The position numbers and the translations under genes were made by a program. Shown here piece by piece: positions 28,034 to 36,290 of a DNA stretch of 64,000 bases (the first letter of the stretch is position 1; each line of letters starts with the position of its first letter). The notes below the pieces were generated by a model. That model ran no database searches. It saw nothing but the letters and a program-made list of their open reading frames with translations, and was not told where the DNA came from. The DNA comes from Bradyrhizobium commune (lineage in GTDB: Bacteria > Pseudomonadota > Alphaproteobacteria > Rhizobiales > Xanthobacteraceae): the NCBI RefSeq assembly GCF_015624505.1, contig NZ_CP061379.1, positions 806,001-870,000 on the forward strand, given 5' to 3'.

Positions 28034-28432
28034 GTCGTCCCGGCGAAGGCCGGGAGCCATAACCACCGCTGTCAGAGAAGATGCGAGAGATCGCGCCAAT
28101 CCGGATTTTCTTGCTCGATCAAGCGAATCTTCCAATCACGTTGCCATTCCTTCAGAGCTTTCTCGCGTGCGATTGCTTCGTACGGCGACGCATACGTCTC
28201 GACGTAGACTAACCGCGTCACGCCATACTTCTTGACGAATTTCGAGCCGCGTCCGGAGCGATGCAGCGCCAATCGGTTGCTGATGTCGTTGCAGACTCCG
28301 ATGTACAGCGTGCCGTAGCGGCGGCTCGCGAGAATGTAGACGTAGTACGCGGCTGGTGCATTCATTGCTGGGCACCCATTTCCGAAACGTCTGACGGTGG
28401 TGGTTATGGGTCCCGGCCTTCGCCGGGACGAC
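28034..28432. mobile_element. GIY-YIG gene framed by 42-bp terminal inverted repeats
   Basis: Left end 28034-28075 and right end 28391-28432 match as inverted repeats at 39 of 42 positions. Each begins GTCGTCCCGGCGAAGGCC, itself a hairpin. The only gene inside is the 97-residue GIY-YIG protein, whose stop codon falls within the left repeat. Total 399 bp. I see no clear target-site duplication. The layout resembles a minimal mobile element or a nuclease-repeat pair; mobility is inference. Confidence 0.6.
28072..28365 (-). CDS. GIY-YIG family endonuclease-like protein
   Basis: 97 residues spanning one UvrC/Slx1-type GIY-YIG domain. The YYVYILAS and LYIGVCND strands (GIY and YIG equivalents) are followed by LALHRSGRGSKFVKKYG, LVYVETYASPYEAIAREKALKEW (catalytic Arg and Glu region) and a tryptophan-rich end. 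Small stand-alone members are multicopy in Bradyrhizobium; no substrate is known. It fills the space between two 42-bp inverted repeats, with its stop inside one of them, which suggests the protein acts on the repeats. Start ATG 28365. Confidence 0.88.
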   Translation of the reverse strand: MNAPAAYYVYILASRRYGTLYIGVCNDISNRLALHRSGRGSKFVKKYGVTRLVYVETYASPYEAIAREKALKEWQRDWKIRLIEQENPDWRDLSHLL

Positions 28433-28547
28433 TACAAGGAGGCATCAGAACAAATTAAGAACACTTTAGCAAGTCTTTGATATATCATTGTGATTCGGCG
28501 CGGTGCCGATACAATATCTAGCGTCTGTCAGACGTTGCGAGGACTAC

Positions 28548-28979
28548 ATGTCCACCATTGCCTTCGATCAATTTGCCCTCACCCGGATCGCAGACTTCGC
28601 CCGGTCGCTGTCGCGTCTGCATCAGGCCGCGCGGCGCTATGCCGTCGACGACGACCAGTTCGACCGCGAGTTCAACGCGGTGTGCCAGTCGATCTGGGGC
28701 TACACCATCGATGACATCAGCGACGATCTGTTCTCGGCCGAGGACCATCTCTTCCTCGACACGCTGGACGAAGCGCAAGCGCGCATCTTCGCGGCCGAGC
28801 GTGGTTATGACCTCGTCGACGAGGCGGGCATGCTGACCGACTGGTGGGGCTTTTGCTGGATGATCTTGGCCGAGAAGCGCGGCCTCTTGACGCCGGACAA
28901 CCGCGCCGCCGCGCGCGCGGCCATCGAGGAGAAATATCTGGCGGCGCCGAACGTGATCGGGGTGATTATCGGGCGGTAG
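28548..28979 (+). CDS. Hypothetical cytoplasmic protein
   Basis: 143 residues from ATG 28548 (GCGAGGAC upstream, 7 bp). It is largely helical and acidic: DQFDREFNAVCQSIWGY, DDISDDLFSAEDHLFLD and DWWGFCWMILAEKRGL stand out, with an unusual Trp-rich WWGFCW. No signal peptide or membrane helix. I do not recognise the family. It follows the GIY-YIG element and ends just before a palindromic repeat. Confidence 0.65.
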   Translation: MSTIAFDQFALTRIADFARSLSRLHQAARRYAVDDDQFDREFNAVCQSIWGYTIDDISDDLFSAEDHLFLDTLDEAQARIFAAERGYDLVDEAGMLTDWWGFCWMILAEKRGLLTPDNRAAARAAIEEKYLAAPNVIGVIIGR

Positions 28980-28990
28980 GCAACAGCCTC

Positions 28991-29076
28991 CGTCATTGCG
29001 AGGAGCGTAACGACGAAGCGATCCAGAGTCTGTCCGGAGAGGCAGTCTGGATTGCTTCGCGTCGCTCGCAATGACG
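28991..29076. repeat. CGTCATTGCGAG palindromic repeat
   Basis: The ends CGTCATTGCGAG (28991-29002) and CTCGCAATGACG (29065-29076) are perfect inverses, and inner GCGATCCAGA/TCTGGATTGC arms continue the stem. This is a well-known high-copy repeat type of Bradyrhizobium and Rhodopseudomonas (from memory). It lies between convergent genes. Confidence 0.85.
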
Positions 29077-29096
29077 GTGTGGTTTGAAGTGGGGCC

Positions 29097-29909
29097 TTAA
29101 TCCAGCCCCGCCCGCTTCGCCGACTTCGGCGTCTTCGGCACGGTCACATCCGGCAGCTTCTCACGCACGATCTCAGCCGCCGGCGCATCTGCCGCGACCG
29201 TCTCGGCGCGCACCGGGGCCACCTTCATCTCGCCGAGCCGGGCGCGAACCTGTGCGGTGAGGCCGGGATAGGAAGCGACCGGGGTGAACTCCGCGGTCTG
29301 GTCCATGCCGAGGCGGACACCGGTATAGGCGACGAGGCCGTCGGTGGTGGCGATGACGTCGCCAGCCTTCAGCGACGAGTCGAGCGCGAGATCGACCGGC
29401 GCGAGGCCTGCCGGCTCGCGGCCGTTGCAGGTACAGTCGGCACGCAGCGCCTTGCGATAGGCGAAGGCGTTCTCGCTATCGGCGTAGCGTTCGCCGGTCT
29501 GCGAATAAGCGCCGTCGATCGAGGGGCCGAAAAACACCTTTGTCGTGCTGGCAGGGCAGAAGGCCTGACACATCTGCGCCGGCGAGGCCAGGCCGCGCAT
29601 CAACGGAAAATATTTTCCGTCGCAGCTGCGCACGCAGAACGCCGGGCCGGAGCCGCCGGCCGCGGCCGAGCGCGTCGGCGGCACATATTGCGGGGTCGCG
29701 GCATTCTGCTGGCCGGTGAAGGGGTCGGCGTAGGAGCTCGCCTGCGGCACTTCGCGCTGCGGCCGTTGCTGCTGCCCGCCACCGAAGAAGAAGTCGAACA
29801 GACCCTCGGCTGAAACCGGGGCTGGGGTTGCGAGCAACGGGCTTGCAAGGATGGCGGCCACAAGCATCGCGCGACGCCGCCGGCGCGCATGGGACAACTC
29901 TGTACGCAA
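29097..29909 (-). CDS. DUF2865 exported protein
   Basis: 270 residues with a signal peptide after an Arg-rich start (RRRRR), a Gln-rich stretch (GGGQQQRPQRE), and the DUF2865 domain with CVRSCDGKYFPL, AQMCQAFCPAS and ALRADCTCNG, giving six Cys likely paired in the periplasm. Function unknown. The start is uncertain: TTG 29909 or 29897 gives an Arg-rich signal peptide; ATG 29867 would remove those arginines. Confidence 0.8.
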   Translation of the reverse strand: MRTELSHARRRRRAMLVAAILASPLLATPAPVSAEGLFDFFFGGGQQQRPQREVPQASSYADPFTGQQNAATPQYVPPTRSAAAGGSGPAFCVRSCDGKYFPLMRGLASPAQMCQAFCPASTTKVFFGPSIDGAYSQTGERYADSENAFAYRKALRADCTCNGREPAGLAPVDLALDSSLKAGDVIATTDGLVAYTGVRLGMDQTAEFTPVASYPGLTAQVRARLGEMKVAPVRAETVAADAPAAEIVREKLPDVTVPKTPKSAKRAGLD

Positions 29910-30026
29910 CGCTTACTCCACCCGACGCTACTGAACCGGCCGGGACCGACGAGGTCTCAGCACATGATTCACCATAGCGGCGGATGGTAAATGAGCGGTT
30001 GAGCGGCGAGGGGCCGTGGTGCCCTT

Positions 30027-30590
30027 TTACGCCTTCAAGAATTCCGACGCCTTGTAGAGCGAGCGGAACGGCAGGCCGGCCGCGCCGAACGTGTCGTCGG
30101 CGCCTTCCTCGCGGTCGACCATGGTGAGCACCAGCACCACCTCGGCGCCGGTCTCGCGCACGGATTCCACCGCCTTCATCGCCGAGCCGCCGGTGGTGGT
30201 GACGTCCTCGACGATCACCACGCGCTTGCCCTGAAGCGTCTCGCCTTTTGGCAAACCTTCGATCGCGAGCTTGGCGCCATGCTCCTTCGGCTTCTTGCGC
30301 ACGAAGAACGCCGCGATCGGATGGCCCTTGATCCAGGAGATCTGCGCCAGCGCTCCCGCCAGTGGCACGGCGCCCATCTCGAGCCCGCCGATGAAATCGA
30401 GCTCGTCGTCTTTCAGCGTCTCATAGGTGAGCTCGGCGAGCAGCGTCGCGCCCTCGGGGTCCAGCATGGTCGGCTTGAGGTTGAAGTAGAAATCGCTCTT
30501 GCGGCCCGACGCGAGCGTCACCTCGCCGCGACCAAAGGAGCGCCGGCGGATGATTTCGAACAGGCGGGCGCGGGAGGCGGATTTCGACAC
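30027..30590 (-). CDS. pyrE: Orotate phosphoribosyltransferase
   Basis: 187 residues with the PRPP-binding motif [14 protein letters not shown] and the N-terminal [19 protein letters not shown] region. It makes orotidine 5'-phosphate from orotate and PRPP in pyrimidine synthesis. The start is GTG 30590 with GAGGGA 6 bp upstream. Transcribed divergently from the glutathione S-transferase gene; pyrC is not next to it in this window. Confidence 0.95.
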   Translation of the reverse strand: MSKSASRARLFEIIRRRSFGRGEVTLASGRKSDFYFNLKPTMLDPEGATLLAELTYETLKDDELDFIGGLEMGAVPLAGALAQISWIKGHPIAAFFVRKKPKEHGAKLAIEGLPKGETLQGKRVVIVEDVTTTGGSAMKAVESVRETGAEVVLVLTMVDREEGADDTFGAAGLPFRSLYKASEFLKA

Positions 30591-30770
30591 GGCGGTCCCT
30601 CGGGAGCGTTCTTGAAGGTGGCGGAATTTATCCGCGACGGCCGCGACATGAAAGAGGGGGCGGGGCCCGCAAAACCACCGTCAACAGGGCATCCATGCTG
30701 GACCGCCGGTTGTAAGGCCGCAATGTCCTGGAGTAGTGGGATGCCAGACAAAAGGGGAAGGAAACAGGCA

Positions 30771-31397
30771 ATGACCATCGAGCTGCACACCTGGAACACG
30801 CCGAACGGCCGCAAAATCTCGGTCGCGCTGGAGGAGATGGGGCTGCCCTACAAGGTGGTCCCGGTGAACATCACCAAGGGCGAGCAGATGGCAGCTGAGT
30901 TCCTCAAGCTCTCCCCGAACAACAAAATCCCCGCGATCGTCGACCCCGAGGGACCGGACGGCAAGCCCGTCAGCATCTTCGAGTCCGGTGCGATCTTGCT
31001 CTATCTCGGCGAAAAGACCGGCAAATTCCTGCCGAAGCCGCTTTCCGGACGCATCCCCGTTTATGAATGGCTGATGTGGCAGATGGGCGGCTTCGGGCCG
31101 ATGCCCGGCCAGGTGCACCATTTCATCGCGCTCGAGAACGAGCAGGACCGCGCCTACGGGTTGAAGCGCTACATGGCCGAGACGCGCCGGCTCTATGGCG
31201 TGCTGGATCGTCGGCTGGATGGACGCGATTTCGTCGCCGGCGATCTCTCGGTCGCCGATTTCGCCATTCTGGGTTGGGCCTGGCGCCATCCCCGCCACAA
31301 GGTGGATTTGGCCGATTTTCCGAACGTGAAGCGTTGGTACGAGGCCCTGATGGCGCGCCCGGCGGTGAAGCGGGGGATGGAGGCGAAGCTGGATTGA
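30771..31397 (+). CDS. Glutathione S-transferase family protein (YfcG/GstB-like)
   Basis: 208 residues: thioredoxin-like N-terminal domain (WNTPNGRKISVALEE, NNKIPAIVD, FESGAILLYLGEK) and an alpha-helical C-terminal domain (DFVAGDLSVADFAILGW). The NTPNGRK start resembles Nu-class YfcG disulfide reductases that use glutathione. ATG 30771 follows GGGGAAGGAA; a nearby ATG at 30741 is less well placed. It converges with the LysE-type gene, and a perfect 42-bp palindrome separates them. Confidence 0.9.
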   Translation: MTIELHTWNTPNGRKISVALEEMGLPYKVVPVNITKGEQMAAEFLKLSPNNKIPAIVDPEGPDGKPVSIFESGAILLYLGEKTGKFLPKPLSGRIPVYEWLMWQMGGFGPMPGQVHHFIALENEQDRAYGLKRYMAETRRLYGVLDRRLDGRDFVAGDLSVADFAILGWAWRHPRHKVDLADFPNVKRWYEALMARPAVKRGMEAKLD

Positions 31398-31401
31398 GTT
31401 T

Positions 31402-31443
31402 TGCTGACCCTCCCCTGGAGGGCCCTCCAGGGGAGGGTCAGCA
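31402..31443. terminator. Perfect 42-bp palindrome, probable bidirectional terminator
   Basis: Two 21-bp arms are exact inverses with no spacer (centre between 31422 and 31423), lying between the convergent stops at 31397 and 31447. It lacks T-runs but would form a strong hairpin in RNA from either strand. Confidence 0.6.
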
Positions 31444-31446
31444 GCC

Positions 31447-32082
31447 TCACACCTTCCGCGCTTCCACCGCCATCCTGACCGCTAGCCCGGCCAGCACCGT
31501 GCCCATCAGCCAGCGCTGCACCAGCATCCAGCTCGGCCGGCTCGCCAGGAACAGCGCGATCGATCCTGCCGCAAGCGCGACCACCGCATTGACGCTGATG
31601 CTGATCGCGATCTGGATCGCGCCGAGTACCAGCGACTGCACCAGCACGCTGCCGGCGGTGGGATCGAGGAATTGCGGCAGCAGCGCGAGATAGAGCATCG
31701 CGATCTTCGGATTGAGCAGATTGGTGACAAAGCCCATCGCGAACAATTTACGCGGACCGTCGATCGCGAGCTTCTTCACCTGGAACGGCGAGCGCCCGCC
31801 CGGCTTCACCGCCTGCCAGGCGAGCCACAAGAGATAGCCTGCGCCGGCAAAGCGGAGCGCGTCATAGGCAAAGGGAATGGCGAGCAGCAGCGCGGTGATA
31901 CCGAACGCCGCACAGAGCATATAGAACACGAATCCCAGCGCCACGCCGCCGAGCGAGACGATGCCGGCCGCCGGCCCCTGCGTGATCGAGCGCGAGATAA
32001 CATAGATCATGTTCGGCCCGGGCGTGAGCACGATGCCGACAGAGACGAGGGCGAAGCCTAGCAGGGCAGAGGTGTGGGGCAT
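31447..32082 (-). CDS. LysE/RhtB-family amino-acid exporter
   Basis: 211 residues with about six membrane helices and the family TPGPN motif in the first helix region (VLTPGPNMIYV), then LNPKIAMLYLALLPQF, typical of RhtB-type exporters. Predicted to export amino acids or related metabolites. ATG 32082 (family N-terminus MPHTSALLGFAL); the open frame to 32160 precedes it without homology. Downstream of polA on the same strand but separated by a hairpin repeat. Confidence 0.9.
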   Translation of the reverse strand: MPHTSALLGFALVSVGIVLTPGPNMIYVISRSITQGPAAGIVSLGGVALGFVFYMLCAAFGITALLLAIPFAYDALRFAGAGYLLWLAWQAVKPGGRSPFQVKKLAIDGPRKLFAMGFVTNLLNPKIAMLYLALLPQFLDPTAGSVLVQSLVLGAIQIAISISVNAVVALAAGSIALFLASRPSWMLVQRWLMGTVLAGLAVRMAVEARKV

Positions 32083-32168
32083 GGGTGAACCGGTGCGGGG
32101 ATGCGACGGTTCTAATGCGTGCGGAGACGCGAGGCCATTGCGCAATTGCTCGGAGGACAATTGAGCTT

Positions 32169-32202
32169 CAGTGTCGTCCCGACGAAGGCCGGGACGACAC
32201 TG
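32169..32202. repeat. Solo GTCGTCCCG hairpin (short relative of the GIY-YIG element ends)
   Basis: A 13-bp perfect stem (32169-32181 with 32190-32202) around an 8-nt loop ACGAAGGC. The arm GTCGTCCCGRCGAAGGCCGGGAC matches the terminal repeats at 28034-28057 and 51486-51509. It lies 5 bp after the polA stop and may terminate it. Confidence 0.75.
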
Positions 32203-32207
32203 TGGGT

Positions 32208-35200
32208 CTAGTGCGCCTCGTCCCAGTTTGTCGCCGCGCGCGCGTCGACGTGCAGCGGCACCGACAGGTCTACCGCCGGGAACGGTGCGTCCTGCATCAC
32301 GTGCTGGACCACGGGCAGCGTCGCTGCGACCTCCGCGTCGGGCACCTCGAAGATCAGCTCGTCATGCACCTGCAGCAGCATCTGCGCCGAGAGTTTTTTC
32401 GTGGCGAGCGCATCCTCCACCCGTGTCATGGCGCGGCGGATGATGTCGGCGGCGGTGCCCTGAAGTCGCGCGTTGATCGCGGCGCGTTCGTTGAACGCGC
32501 GCACCGAGGCGTTCGGCGCCTTGATGTCGGGATAGTGGCACTTGCGGCCGAACAGCGTGGTGACATAGCCGTGGCTTCGGCAGAAGTCGCGGGTCTCGTC
32601 CATGTAGGCGCGGATGCCTGGAAACCGCTCGAAATATTTCTTGATGTAGGCGGAGGCTTCCTCGCGCGCGATGCCGAGCTGGTTGGCGAGGCCGAACGCC
32701 GAGATGCCGTAGATGATGCCGAAATTGATCGCTTTCGCACGGCGGCGGATCTCGCTCGGCATGCCGTCGATCGGCACGCCGAACATTTCCGACGCCGTCA
32801 TGGCGTGAATATCGAGCCCGTCCTTGAAGGCCTGCTTCAGGACCGGGATGTCGGCGATCTCCGCGAGCAACCGCAGCTCGATCTGCGAATAGTCGGCCGA
32901 GACGAGCTTGTGCCCGGGTGTCGCGATGAAGGCGCGGCGGATCTTGCGGCCGTCCTCGGTGCGCACGGGAATGTTCTGCAAATTCGGCTCGTTCGACGAC
33001 AGCCGGCCCGTGGTGGTCGCCGCCAGCGCGTAGGTCGTGTGCACGCGATGGGTCTGTGGATTGACGTAGGTCGGCAGCGCGTCGGTGTAGGTCGATTTCA
33101 ATTTCGAGACCTGGCGCCACTCCAGAATCTTCCGCGGAAAATCGTGGCCCTGCTCGGCGAGCTCGTCGAGCACCTGCGCGGTGGTCGACCATGCACCGGT
33201 CTTGGTCTTGGTGCCGCCGGAGAGGCCCATCTTGCCGAACAGGATGTCGCCGATCTGTTTTGGGCTGCCGACATTGACGGGCTCGCCCGCGATCTCCTGG
33301 ATCTCGGCCTCGACGCGCGCCGCAGTCTGGGCGAAGTCGCCGGAGAGACGCGACAGGACCTGGCGATCGATTGAGATGCCGCGCCGCTCCATGCGCGCGA
33401 GCACGGAGACCAGTGGACGTTCGAGAGTTTCATAGACCGTGGTCATGTGCTCGGCGACGAGGCGCGGCTTGAGCACGCGCCAGAGCCGCAACGCCATGTC
33501 TGCGTCTTCGGCCGACGTCTCGGTCGCCTTGTTGATGGGGACTTGATCGAAGCTGAGTTTGTTCTTGCCGCTGCCAAGCACATCGCTATCGCTCAGAACG
33601 GCGTGCCCAAACCAGCGCTCGGCCAAAGATTCCATGCCGTGCGAACCGCGGCCGGCATCGAGCACATAGGAGATCAGTTGGGTATCATCGGTGTTGCGCA
33701 GCGTGATGCCGTGCTGCGCCAGCATGACGGCGGTGAATTTGACGTCGAAGCCGATCTTGAGGATACCCGCCGATTCCAGCACCGGCCGCAGCGATTCGAT
33801 CGCGTCGGCGTGCTTGACCTGATCTGGCGCTAGGCCGGCGTCGAACAGGCCGCCGCCGCCGCCGGATTGCTTGTGCGCGAGCGGTACGTAGCAGGCATCG
33901 TTCGGCGCCAGCGCCAGCGCGATGCCACAGAGATCGGCCTGCATCGGATCGATGGAGTTGGCGCGGATTTCAATCGCGACCTGGCCGGCATCATGAACGC
34001 GCGCGATGAAGGTGTTGAGCTCGACGATCGATTTGATCGTTTGATATTTGCTGCGGTCGACTGGAAGCTTGCGCAGCGCTTCCTCGCGCGCGGCCGCGAG
34101 CGAGATCGGCGCGCCCTTGAGGCTGGCGCCCTTGTCACCCTTGTCGCCACCCTTCGCGGTTGCCGGAGGGCTGGCGAAGAGATCGCCCGAAGCATTAGAG
34201 GATGTTGTCTTGGCCGCACTGTCGGCGGCCCCGCCGCGCGCCTCGCTGCTGTTCGTAACGTCGGCATCGACGTTGGCAGGGTCAATCTGCGAATAATCGG
34301 CGACGCGGCGCGTCAGCGTGGAAAACTCCATCGCCTTCAGGAAGGCGATCAGCTTGCGTGCATCGGGCTCGTGGACCGCGAGGTCGTCGAGCGGCACCTC
34401 CAGCTTGACCTTGTCGTCGAGCAGCACGAGCTGCCGCGAGATACGAGCCTTTTCCGCATTCTCGATCAGCGCCTCGCGGCGCTTGGGCTGCTTGATCTCG
34501 CCGGCCCGGAACAGCAACTGCTCGAGGTCGCCATATTCGACGATCAATTGCGCCGCGGTCTTGATGCCGATGCCTGGCACGCCCGGCACGTTGTCGGTGG
34601 AATCGCCGGCGAGCGCCTGCACCTCGACCACCTTCTCCGGTGGCACGCCGAACTTCTCGATCACCTCGGGGATGCCGATGCGGCGATCCTTCATGGTGTC
34701 GTACATGGTGACGCAGTCGGTCACGAGCTGCATCAGGTCCTTGTCGGAGGAGACGATGGTCGCGGTCGCGCCGCGCTCGCAGGCCTCCCGCACATAGGTC
34801 GCGATCAGATCGTCGGCTTCAAAACCGCCCTGCTCCAGGCAGGGCAGGTCGAAGGCGCGCACGGCTTCGCGGATCAACGCGAATTGCGGGATCAGATCGT
34901 CCGGCGCCGGCGGCCGGTGCGCCTTGTATTCGGGATAGATCTTGTTGCGGAACGTCACTTCCGACTTGTCGAACACGATCGCCAGATGCGTCGGCCGATT
35001 GTCGGGGGGCATGTCGCGCAACAGCTTCCACAGCATGTTGCAGAAGCCAAGCACGGCATTGACCTGCAAGCCGTCGGATTTTCGGTTCAGCGGCGGCAGC
35101 GCGTGATAGGCGCGAAAGATGTAGCCGGAACCATCGACCAGGAAGATGTGGTCGCCCTTGCCGAGCGCCTTCGCGGCAACCGGTTTGGCAGCAGCTGTCG

Positions 35201-35252
35201 CCGCGGGTTTGGTGTCGGCTTTGGCGGAGGTCTTCGGGGAGGTTTTTGGCAT
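32208..35252 (-). CDS. polA: DNA polymerase I
   Basis: 1014 residues: 5'-nuclease domain (about 33-330, DGSGYIFRAYHA), a long linker, a 3'-5' exonuclease-like domain (about 405-600) and the polymerase domain with motif A DYSQIELR, motif B RRRAKAINFGIIYG and motif C VHDELIF, all intact. The exonuclease domain looks inactive: residues equivalent to E. coli Asp355, Glu357, Asp424 and Tyr497 are Glu428, Arg430, Thr507 and Thr579; only the Asp501 equivalent (Asp583) remains. Used in Okazaki fragment processing and repair. ATG 35252 chosen; a lysine/alanine-rich N-terminal tail of about 30 residues precedes the nuclease domain. Confidence 0.97.
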   Translation of the reverse strand: MPKTSPKTSAKADTKPAATAAAKPVAAKALGKGDHIFLVDGSGYIFRAYHALPPLNRKSDGLQVNAVLGFCNMLWKLLRDMPPDNRPTHLAIVFDKSEVTFRNKIYPEYKAHRPPAPDDLIPQFALIREAVRAFDLPCLEQGGFEADDLIATYVREACERGATATIVSSDKDLMQLVTDCVTMYDTMKDRRIGIPEVIEKFGVPPEKVVEVQALAGDSTDNVPGVPGIGIKTAAQLIVEYGDLEQLLFRAGEIKQPKRREALIENAEKARISRQLVLLDDKVKLEVPLDDLAVHEPDARKLIAFLKAMEFSTLTRRVADYSQIDPANVDADVTNSSEARGGAADSAAKTTSSNASGDLFASPPATAKGGDKGDKGASLKGAPISLAAAREEALRKLPVDRSKYQTIKSIVELNTFIARVHDAGQVAIEIRANSIDPMQADLCGIALALAPNDACYVPLAHKQSGGGGGLFDAGLAPDQVKHADAIESLRPVLESAGILKIGFDVKFTAVMLAQHGITLRNTDDTQLISYVLDAGRGSHGMESLAERWFGHAVLSDSDVLGSGKNKLSFDQVPINKATETSAEDADMALRLWRVLKPRLVAEHMTTVYETLERPLVSVLARMERRGISIDRQVLSRLSGDFAQTAARVEAEIQEIAGEPVNVGSPKQIGDILFGKMGLSGGTKTKTGAWSTTAQVLDELAEQGHDFPRKILEWRQVSKLKSTYTDALPTYVNPQTHRVHTTYALAATTTGRLSSNEPNLQNIPVRTEDGRKIRRAFIATPGHKLVSADYSQIELRLLAEIADIPVLKQAFKDGLDIHAMTASEMFGVPIDGMPSEIRRRAKAINFGIIYGISAFGLANQLGIAREEASAYIKKYFERFPGIRAYMDETRDFCRSHGYVTTLFGRKCHYPDIKAPNASVRAFNERAAINARLQGTAADIIRRAMTRVEDALATKKLSAQMLLQVHDELIFEVPDAEVAATLPVVQHVMQDAPFPAVDLSVPLHVDARAATNWDEAH

Positions 35253-35351
35253 GGCCGCAATGTATGAATTTTTGCGGCAAAAGACAGCCTCGACTGGCGG
35301 CAATTTTGACGTCTCGCACAGGCAAATCGTGGCATCGGCATAGCTGCGAAG

Positions 35352-36194
35352 TCAGGTCAGGCAGCCTTCAATGAAACTCGCCACTGCGCGCACCGCGGGC
35401 GTGCGGCGCAGGTCGCGATGGAGAACCAGCCAGACCTCACGGCCAACCGGGCGCCCGCCGATGTCATGGCGCTCCAGCCGCGGGTCGGCCTCGCCAAGGA
35501 ATCTCGGCAGGGCCGCGAGCCCAATTCCGGTCCTGGCGGCTGCGGCCTGGTTCTCAAGATCGTTGGTGCGAAGCACGATCTCACGCGTGCCGGCGAAGCG
35601 CCTCAGCCATCGCTGTTGGGGAACGTCATCCATGCTGGAATCGTAGGCGACGAAGGCGAAGGCATGCGGAGGCGTCGTCTTCAGATAGTCGGGCGAGCCG
35701 TAGAGGGCGAACTCGAAATAGCCGATCTTGCGGGCGATCAGCCCCGGCTCCATTGGGCGCGACAAGCGAAGCGCCAGATCGGCTTCGCGGCGATTGATCG
35801 AGGCTGTGCGCTTCTCGCCGATTAGCTTGATTGTGATGCCAGGATGTTTTTGCCGCAGCCCTATCAGCTTCGGCGCGATCAGGAGATTGGCGAGCGACGG
35901 TGGCGCGCTGATCGTGATCTCGCCGCCGATCTCGGATTTTGAGGCTTGCGCGGCGCGCTCCACCGCAAATGCCGTCTCCACCATTGGAGCCCCGATCTTG
36001 GCGATGCGCTTGCCGTCCTCGGTGAGCTCATAGCTGCGCGGCCTGCGGTCCACGAGCTTCAGCGACATGACAGTTTCCAGGGCGGCGACGCGGCGGGCCA
36101 CGGTCACATGGTCGACGCCGAGACTCCTGGCCGCGGCCGACAGGCTGCCCTCACGCGCGAGCGCCAGGAAATGTTGCAGATCGGTCCAGTCCAT
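35352..36194 (-). CDS. LysR-family transcriptional regulator
   Basis: 280 residues: N-terminal winged helix (MDWTDLQHFLALAREGSLSAAARSLGVDHVTVARRVAALE) and a substrate-binding C-terminal domain. The DNA-binding part and the RLSRP..PGLIARKIG segment resemble the branch that regulates quinone or flavin enzymes. Divergent from the quinone oxidoreductase gene with 96 bp between starts, so that gene is the likely target. ATG 36194; the frame is open further upstream, but the family start is here. Confidence 0.92.
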   Translation of the reverse strand: MDWTDLQHFLALAREGSLSAAARSLGVDHVTVARRVAALETVMSLKLVDRRPRSYELTEDGKRIAKIGAPMVETAFAVERAAQASKSEIGGEITISAPPSLANLLIAPKLIGLRQKHPGITIKLIGEKRTASINRREADLALRLSRPMEPGLIARKIGYFEFALYGSPDYLKTTPPHAFAFVAYDSSMDDVPQQRWLRRFAGTREIVLRTNDLENQAAAARTGIGLAALPRFLGEADPRLERHDIGGRPVGREVWLVLHRDLRRTPAVRAVASFIEGCLT

Positions 36195-36290
36195 TGTGCG
36201 ATTTCTCACAGCAAGATCTCGATTATGAGCAGTTTCGCAGATTTTCGGACCGATCCATAGTTCTTCCATCGTCGACAGGAGAAACTCGAT

